Source: DTU036 sp964346475
GTDB lineage: Bacteria > Bacillota > Clostridia > Peptostreptococcales > Acidaminobacteraceae
Direction: 5' to 3'
Assembly (NCBI GenBank): GCA_964346475.1
Contig: CAYFUM010000039.1
Location: 1 to 10,255, forward strand
DNA length: 10,255 nt
Under the pieces are notes generated by a model that saw only the letters and a list, made by a program, of their open reading frames with translations, made no database searches and was not told the DNA's origin. The translations under genes were made by a program, and so were the position numbers. Positions 5,443 to 10,255 of this stretch are shown piece after piece; the first letter of the stretch is position 1, and each line of letters opens with the position of its first letter.

Positions 5443-7180
5443 AGCCGGCTTCCTTTATCTTGTCTTCGAGAAGTTGTTTTTCATAGATGGTGTAGTATCT
5501 GCCTTTAAGAGCCAGGAGCTCTTCGTGGCTTCCCCTTTCGACTATCCTTCCTTCATCCAGGAAGATAATCTCATCCAGGTTTTGGAGGGTGGATATCCTA
5601 TGGGAGATGATAATCGAGCTGTGCCTGGCTAGCTCCACCCGGAGTTTTCTTAGGATGGCTTCCTCGGTCTTGGTATCAACCGCCGAGAGGCTATCATCAA
5701 AAATCAGGATTGGGGAGTCCTTATAAAGGGCTCTTGCTATTGAGGTCCTTTGTTTCTGGCCCCCGCTTAGGTTGACTCCCTTTTCTCCAAGGAAGGTCCT
5801 ATAGCCCTGGGGAAAGCCCATGATTTCTTCGTGGACATGGGCGTCCTTGGCGGCTTGGATCACCTTCTCCTCCTGGGGCTTTTTATCGCTGAGGGAAATA
5901 TTGTTTTTAATTTCTGTAGAAAAGAGGAAGTTATCCTGGGGAACCATGGCTATGAGGTCCCTGGTCTTTTCAATTGAAAGATCGTTCATATCGACCTGGC
6001 CTAGGCTGACCTGGCCCCTAGGGATGTTGTAGAGCCTTAGTAGGAGGCTGACCAGGGTGGACTTACCTGAGCCAGTGGGTCCTAGTATTCCCAGGGAGGC
6101 TCCCTCTTCTAGGGTGAAGGAAATATCCTCCAGGGCCCGTTCCTGGGCGCCGGGGTAGGTGAAGTTTAGCTTCTTTACTTCCAGCCTGTAGCCCTGGGGT
6201 TCCAGGGGTTCTAGAGACTCCTTGAGGCTAGACTCTATGTCTAAAACCTCGTTTACCCTGGTCATGGAGGCAAGTCCCCTTTGGATAAGGTTGGTTACCA
6301 TGCCTATGGCCATGACAGGCCAGACTAGCATTTCCAGGTATTTGATAAAGGCTACATAGTCTCCCAGGCTTATAGTGGAGGATAGGACGGCCCTGGCTCC
6401 CAGTATGATACCGATTATCATACTGGAGCGACCAATAAACCTCACTGTGGGAAAGAGCCTGGCTTGGAACTTGGCTAGAGCCATGTTTTCTTGAAAGTTC
6501 TTTTCGTTTATCTGGTTAAAGTCCTCCAGGTCTAGTTTTTCCTGGCTAAAGGCTTTGATTACAGATATGCCTGAGAAGGATTCCTGGACCTTGTCGGAGA
6601 GTTGGGAGAAGATTTCTTGAACCCTTCTAAATTTTGAGTGGACCAGCTTGCCCATTTTTAGTACGCCATAGGCAATAAAGGGCATGGGAAGAAGGGCAAA
6701 GAAGGTCAGTTTCCAGTCTATGGTTGTACCCATGACCACTATAGTGGTTATGGTCATAAATATAGCGTCCACACTCATGATAATTCCACCACTGAAGGTT
6801 CTTTTTATGGTGTTGATATCATTGGTGGCATAGCTCATAAGCTCCCCTGTTTTTACGCTGTTAAAGTACTCCAGGGGAAGACCAGTCCAGTGCTTATAGA
6901 GTTTTTTACGGGTCCAGATTTCAAATTCCAGGGCAGTAAAGACTATCATTATTCTCCATAGATAGCGGAGTAGGGCCATAAGAATAGCCAGGCCTCCGAT
7001 TACTGCGGCATATTTCCAGATTTCTTCTTTTAAAATTATGCCTTTTTCCAGCTTGTTGGTATAGGTACTTAGTACCTGGGGGACATAGAGCTGGATACTG
7101 TCCACCAGTAAAAGTAGGATGATCCCTAGGAGATAGCGACCCACCTTTTTATTTAAAAAGTCTTTATAGTGCTTTAGCAT
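5429..7180 (-). CDS. ABC exporter half-transporter, BmrC-like subunit with degenerate Walker B
   Basis: This 583-residue partner of the following gene has a six-helix membrane domain (about 1-310) and an ATPase domain (about 333-570). Motifs are Walker A GPTGSGKST 367-375, Gln415 in the Q-loop, signature LSGGQ 471-475, Walker B ILIFDD 491-496 and switch His527. The residue after the Walker B Asp is Asp496 rather than the catalytic Glu. This is the known mark of the non-hydrolysing site in heterodimeric exporters such as BmrC/BmrD, TM287/288 and LmrCD. The start at 7180 is preferred: GGGAGGG (7191-7185 on the minus strand) stands four bases before it, and the residues begin directly with the exporter N-terminus. 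A longer reading from 7264 would add 28 unrelated residues with no ribosome site. It is the first gene of the pair and is divergent from guaB. Confidence 0.88.
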   Translation of the reverse strand: MLKHYKDFLNKKVGRYLLGIILLLLVDSIQLYVPQVLSTYTNKLEKGIILKEEIWKYAAVIGGLAILMALLRYLWRIMIVFTALEFEIWTRKKLYKHWTGLPLEYFNSVKTGELMSYATNDINTIKRTFSGGIIMSVDAIFMTITTIVVMGTTIDWKLTFFALLPMPFIAYGVLKMGKLVHSKFRRVQEIFSQLSDKVQESFSGISVIKAFSQEKLDLEDFNQINEKNFQENMALAKFQARLFPTVRFIGRSSMIIGIILGARAVLSSTISLGDYVAFIKYLEMLVWPVMAIGMVTNLIQRGLASMTRVNEVLDIESSLKESLEPLEPQGYRLEVKKLNFTYPGAQERALEDISFTLEEGASLGILGPTGSGKSTLVSLLLRLYNIPRGQVSLGQVDMNDLSIEKTRDLIAMVPQDNFLFSTEIKNNISLSDKKPQEEKVIQAAKDAHVHEEIMGFPQGYRTFLGEKGVNLSGGQKQRTSIARALYKDSPILIFDDSLSAVDTKTEEAILRKLRVELARHSSIIISHRISTLQNLDEIIFLDEGRIVERGSHEELLALKGRYYTIYEKQLLEDKIKEAGYERL

Positions 7181-7250
7181 GTTTCCCTCCCAAGTAATAA
7201 TTTTAGCACAGTTGGTCTGAAAAATCCTATACTTAAGGGTAAAAGAGAAG

Positions 7251-7256
7251 TATAAT
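7251..7256 (+). promoter_or_regulatory. Candidate -10 box for guaB
   Basis: An exact TATAAT stands 59 bases before the guaB start codon. At 17-base spacing the -35 position reads TATACT (7228-7233), only three of six matches to TTGACA. The box sits in TATAATATAG, whose reverse strand also contains a TATATT-like sequence, so the same site may serve as a -10 in both directions. Confidence 0.4.
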
Positions 7257-7304
7257 ATAGACATGAGAAAAACTTTATGGTATTTTGAAATAATATATTT
7301 TTTT

Positions 7305-7310
7305 AGGAGG
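7305..7310 (+). promoter_or_regulatory. Ribosome binding site deciding the GTG start of guaB
   Basis: AGGAGG lies five bases before the GTG at 7316. An ATG at 7314 overlaps it in another frame and reaches a stop after seven codons, so GTG is the real start. The reading then opens with the usual IMP dehydrogenase N-terminus, which contains LTYDDVLL. Confidence 0.85.
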
Positions 7311-7315
7311 GCAAT

Positions 7316-8785
7316 GTGGCTATTCGAGAAGGATTAACCTATGATGATGTACTACTACTTCCTGGAGAGAGCAGCGTTACTCCCGACCAGGTCAAGCTAA
7401 ACACAAAACTTACTAGAAATATTTCCCTGCAAATTCCCCTGATCAGTGCCGGGATGGATACGGTGACAGAGTCCCAGATGGCGGTTGCCATGGCAAGAAG
7501 CGGTGGAATAGGCATAATTCATAAAAACATGTCTATAGATAGGCAGGCCCTGGAGGTGGATAGGGTCAAAAGAAGTGAGCACGGTGTTATAACCGACCCC
7601 TTCTATCTTTCTCCCCACCACCAGGTAAATGACGCTCTGGAGCTAATGAGCCGCTATAGGATCTCTGGAGTTCCCATAGTGGATGAAGAGAGGGTTCTAA
7701 AGGGGATACTTACCAATAGGGATGTGCGTTTTATAAGGGATATGAACCTGCCCATTGGTGAGGTTATGACTAAGGATAACCTGGTAACTGCCAGGGAGGG
7801 CACCAGTCTTGATGAGGCCGAGGCCATCCTTAGAAAGCACAAAATAGAAAAACTCCCCCTGGTGGATGAGAACTTTAAGTTAAAGGGGCTTATAACCATC
7901 AAGGATATTGAGAAGGTTGTAATCTTCCCTAACCGTGCCACCGATAGCCAGGGCAGACTCCTGGCAGGGGCAGCTGTAGGTATTGGCTCCGACATGGCAG
8001 AGAGGGTGGAAAGGCTGGTTAAGGCCCAGGTGGATGTCCTGGTTCTAGACTCAGCCCATGGCCATTCTAAAAACGTTATTGAGGCTCTTAAGTGGATCAA
8101 GGCCAACTATGATATTGAGGTTATAGCAGGAAATATTGCAACAAGGGCTGCTGCCGAGGCCCTTATAGAGGCTGGAGCTGACGCCCTTAAGGTGGGAATT
8201 GGACCTGGGTCTATCTGTACTACCAGGGTGGTCTCCGGTATCGGGGTTCCCCAGCTCACCGCCGTTATGGATGTAGCAAGCTATGCCAGTGAAGCAGGAG
8301 TTCCTATAATTGCCGATGGTGGTATTAAGTTTTCAGGAGATATTGTCAAGGCCCTGGCAGCGGGAGCTTCCACAGTCATGCTGGGAAGCCTACTGGCTGG
8401 TACCGATGAGAGTCCCGGTGAGAGGATAATCTATAAGGGCAGGAGCTTTAAGAGCTATAGAGGTATGGGAAGTATTGGAGCTATGGAAGCTGGTAGCAGT
8501 GATAGGTATTTCCAGAATGAAACCAAGAAGTTCGTACCTGAGGGTGTAGAGGGCAGGGTTCCCTATAGGGGCTATGTCAAGGACACCATCTACCAGATGA
8601 CCGGTGGACTCAGGTCGGGTATGGGCTATGTAGGGGCAGCTAATCTTATAGAGCTTGCGGAAAAGGGCGAGTTTATCAAGATAACAAATGCCGGTCTCAT
8701 AGAGAGCCATCCCCATGATATTCAGATAACAGCAGAACCACCTAACTACACTGAATCGAGGGATAACTATGATAGTAGTATGTGA
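7316..8785 (+). CDS. guaB: Inosine-5'-monophosphate dehydrogenase
   Basis: This cytoplasmic enzyme oxidises IMP to XMP with NAD+, the committed step to guanine nucleotides. The 489 residues match the usual bacterial length (about 488-490). The TIM barrel begins with the typical LTYDDVLLLPG near residue 7. A pair of CBS domains is inserted at about 95-205. The catalytic loop GPGSICTTR carries the nucleophile Cys301. The IMP-binding YRGMGS is at 381-386, and the flap Arg-Tyr dyad is Arg397-Tyr398 in SSDRYFQ. Nothing is missing. The GTG start is supported by a strong AGGAGG. Its 3' end overlaps guaA by 17 bases, making a guaBA operon divergent from the ABC genes. Confidence 0.97.
   Translation: MAIREGLTYDDVLLLPGESSVTPDQVKLNTKLTRNISLQIPLISAGMDTVTESQMAVAMARSGGIGIIHKNMSIDRQALEVDRVKRSEHGVITDPFYLSPHHQVNDALELMSRYRISGVPIVDEERVLKGILTNRDVRFIRDMNLPIGEVMTKDNLVTAREGTSLDEAEAILRKHKIEKLPLVDENFKLKGLITIKDIEKVVIFPNRATDSQGRLLAGAAVGIGSDMAERVERLVKAQVDVLVLDSAHGHSKNVIEALKWIKANYDIEVIAGNIATRAAAEALIEAGADALKVGIGPGSICTTRVVSGIGVPQLTAVMDVASYASEAGVPIIADGGIKFSGDIVKALAAGASTVMLGSLLAGTDESPGERIIYKGRSFKSYRGMGSIGAMEAGSSDRYFQNETKKFVPEGVEGRVPYRGYVKDTIYQMTGGLRSGMGYVGAANLIELAEKGEFIKITNAGLIESHPHDIQITAEPPNYTESRDNYDSSM
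8758..8763 (+). promoter_or_regulatory. Ribosome binding site of guaA inside guaB
   Basis: GAGGGA at 8758-8763 lies five bases before the ATG at 8769 and within the last codons of guaB. Together with the 17-base overlap it indicates coupled translation and fixes the guaA start. From there the protein opens with VVCDFGGGLAQPLARKIRE, which aligns with the start of other GMP synthases. Confidence 0.75.
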
Positions 8786-10255
8786 TTTTGGTGGCGGCCT
8801 TGCTCAACCTCTGGCAAGAAAAATTAGGGAGATGGGATTTGCCTGTGAGATTCTTCCCTACTTTAAGCCAGATGAAATACTAGATAAAAACCCTCATGCC
8901 ATTATAAGCATAGGAAGTGCCCAGCCAATAAATTCCCCTGAAGCCAGGCTCCTAGATAGAAGGGTCTATGAAAAAAAGATTCCCCTACTAGCCCTGGGCT
9001 ACGGGGTTCCTAGGCTCATAGTAGATAGGGGAGGCAGGGTGCTAGAAGAAGCCCACCTGGGTGGTGAGCAGAGGATTTTCTTTTCCAGGGACAATCCCTT
9101 TGAACATCAAAGCGACAAGGTCATTGATATCGATGGAAGTTACAGCCTGGACTATATCCCAGAGAATTTCCAGTCCTGGGCCTTTACCGAGGTCCATCCC
9201 ATGGTAATCCTGGGGGATGAAGAAAATAGGCTCTATGCCATTCAAAGTGAAAAGCCCAGTGACAGTCTTCTTAGGACCTTTATCTATGATATAGCTAATT
9301 TAAAGGAAGACTGGGACCTTGAGGACTTTGCCAACAGGGAAATAGTCAGGATAAGGGAGCTTGTTGGGGATAAGAGGGTTATCTGTGGCCTATCTGGGGG
9401 AGTGGACTCCTCTGTAGCTGCCCTTCTAGTCCATAGGGCTATTGGAGACCAGCTAACCTGTATCTTTGTAGACCACGGCCTACTTAGAAAGGGCGAGAGG
9501 GATGAGGTCATGGAGGACTATGCAAAGAGTTTTTCCATGAATATCATCTGTGTGGATGCTGAGGAGAGGTTCCTAAATAAACTAAAGGATGTTTCCGATC
9601 CTGAGAGAAAAAGAAAGATTGTTGGTGAAGAGTTTATTAACATCTTTGAAGAGGAGGCTAATAAACTAGGCGACGCTTCCTTTCTTGTGCAGGGTACCAT
9701 CTACCCCGATGTTGTAGAAAGTGGTGAGGGTGCCAATGCCAATGTGAAGAGCCACCACAATGTGGGGGGCCTTCCTGAAAGAATGAACCTGAAACTGATT
9801 GAGCCTCTAAGGGAGCTTTTTAAAGATGAAGTAAGAAGGGTAGGAGAGATCCTAGGCCTTGAACACCACTTTGTCTGGAGACAGCCCTTTCCAGGTCCAG
9901 GCCTAGCAATAAGGTGCCTGGGGGCGCTTACCAAGGAGAGACTTGATCTTCTTAGAGAAGCCGACTTTATCTTTAGAGAAGAAATAAGAAAGGCTAACCT
10001 CGACAAAAGTATCTGGCAGTACTTTGCTGTCCTACCTGGCATAAAGTCAGTAGGTAAAAAGGACGAAGCCAGAACCTATGATGAAACCATAGCCCTAAGA
10101 GCAGTCCATTCAGTGGATGGCATGACCTCCAACTGGGCCAGGATCCCCTACGATACCCTTGAAACCATCTCAAGGAGGATTGTAGAGGAGGTAGAGGGAG
10201 TCAACAGGGTAGTCTATGATATAACAACAAAGCCACCTAGTACTATAGAGTGGGA
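8769..10255 (+). CDS. guaA: GMP synthase with an inactivated glutamine amidotransferase domain (3' end cut by window)
   Basis: GMP synthase makes GMP from XMP, ATP and ammonia, normally drawn from glutamine. The visible 495 residues end in KPPSTIEW, matching the C-terminal KPPATIEWE of known enzymes, so only one residue and the stop are missing. The ATP-pyrophosphatase domain (about 190-385) looks complete: P-loop SGGVDSS 209-215, QGTIYPDV 308-315, SHHNVGGLPE 328-337 and FPGPGLAIR 374-382. The dimerization domain (about 385-496) is also conserved. The N-terminal amidotransferase domain (1-180) is degenerate. The GVCYGMQ motif of E. coli reads ALGYGVP, with Gly77 replacing the nucleophilic Cys. 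The QFHPE motif carrying the catalytic His and Glu reads QSEKP (159-163). The SGGP oxyanion strand and the WMSHGD segment are also lost. The frame is open throughout, so this is a maintained protein, probably ammonia-dependent. The enzyme identity is certain; loss of glutaminase activity is a strong inference. Confidence 0.95.
   Translation, partial: MIVVCDFGGGLAQPLARKIREMGFACEILPYFKPDEILDKNPHAIISIGSAQPINSPEARLLDRRVYEKKIPLLALGYGVPRLIVDRGGRVLEEAHLGGEQRIFFSRDNPFEHQSDKVIDIDGSYSLDYIPENFQSWAFTEVHPMVILGDEENRLYAIQSEKPSDSLLRTFIYDIANLKEDWDLEDFANREIVRIRELVGDKRVICGLSGGVDSSVAALLVHRAIGDQLTCIFVDHGLLRKGERDEVMEDYAKSFSMNIICVDAEERFLNKLKDVSDPERKRKIVGEEFINIFEEEANKLGDASFLVQGTIYPDVVESGEGANANVKSHHNVGGLPERMNLKLIEPLRELFKDEVRRVGEILGLEHHFVWRQPFPGPGLAIRCLGALTKERLDLLREADFIFREEIRKANLDKSIWQYFAVLPGIKSVGKKDEARTYDETIALRAVHSVDGMTSNWARIPYDTLETISRRIVEEVEGVNRVVYDITTKPPSTIEW

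Larger units (their letters stand above)
7181..7315. promoter_or_regulatory. Divergent intergenic region between the ABC operon and guaBA
   Basis: These 135 AT-rich bases must hold the start signals for both directions. For the ABC genes, GGGAGGG at 7191-7185 (minus strand) is the ribosome site; a possible extended -10, TGCTAAAAT, covers 7208-7200 but would leave almost no leader. For guaB, TATAAT lies at 7251-7256. No guanine riboswitch or other structured leader was recognised, and the guaB leader would be only about 50 bases. Confidence 0.55.

Noticed and set aside
7181..7264. A 28-residue N-terminal extension of the BmrC-like protein (start at 7264)
   Set aside because: It crosses the divergent promoter region, has no ribosome site, and the ATG at 7180 has a strong GGGAGGG just upstream.
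7181..7315. A guanine riboswitch ahead of guaB
   Set aside because: The space is short and the conserved purine-aptamer bases were not found.
8769..9310. The guaA anomaly as a sequencing frameshift
   Set aside because: The frame is continuous. Flanking landmarks (LARKIRE, LLALGYG, the AIQ preceding the lost triad, LLRTFIYDI) align on both sides of each lost residue, so the substitutions look real.

Overview
The window reads as chromosomal DNA of a low-GC, Gram-positive anaerobe, most likely in the Firmicutes. Class Clostridia or Tissierellia is a guess. The evidence is strong AGGAGG ribosome binding sites, heavy use of AGG, ATA and CTA codons, rho-independent terminators with U-tracts, and a BmrCD-type ABC exporter pair. 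No rRNA, tRNA, CRISPR array, insertion sequence or prophage gene was seen.

Layout from left to right. (1) 1-3040: a plus-strand pair, a GltS-family membrane carrier followed after 85 bases by an M24 (creatinase/prolidase-fold) protein, closed by a terminator. (2) 3041-3498: a gene-poor stretch with a strong hairpin terminator, a TATAAT box and one doubtful 75-codon ORF. (3) 3499-7180: two minus-strand genes overlapping by 14 bases that encode the two halves of a heterodimeric ABC exporter; a hairpin able to terminate on both strands surrounds the stop codon of the second. (4) 7181-7315: a divergent promoter region. (5) 7316-10255: guaB (IMP dehydrogenase) overlapping guaA (GMP synthase). guaA runs off the window only a base or so before its expected stop codon.

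The purine genes form a two-step operon from IMP to XMP to GMP. The unusual point is guaA. Its ATP-pyrophosphatase and C-terminal dimerization domains look intact, but its glutamine amidotransferase domain has lost the nucleophilic Cys and the catalytic His and Glu. The enzyme should therefore be unable to use glutamine and must take free ammonia or ammonia from a separate partner. The second unusual point is the M24 protein. It has the creatinase/prolidase fold, but four of the five usual metal ligands are replaced and its C-terminal lobe is rich in histidine. Beside a GltS-type carrier, it suggests uptake and breakdown of a small amino-acid-like or guanidino-like compound; the substrate cannot be read from the sequence.

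Base composition changes at about 3.48 kb. Lines sampled to the left run about 35-45% GC, and lines to the right about 48-65%. The carrier/M24 block may have a different history from the ABC and purine genes.
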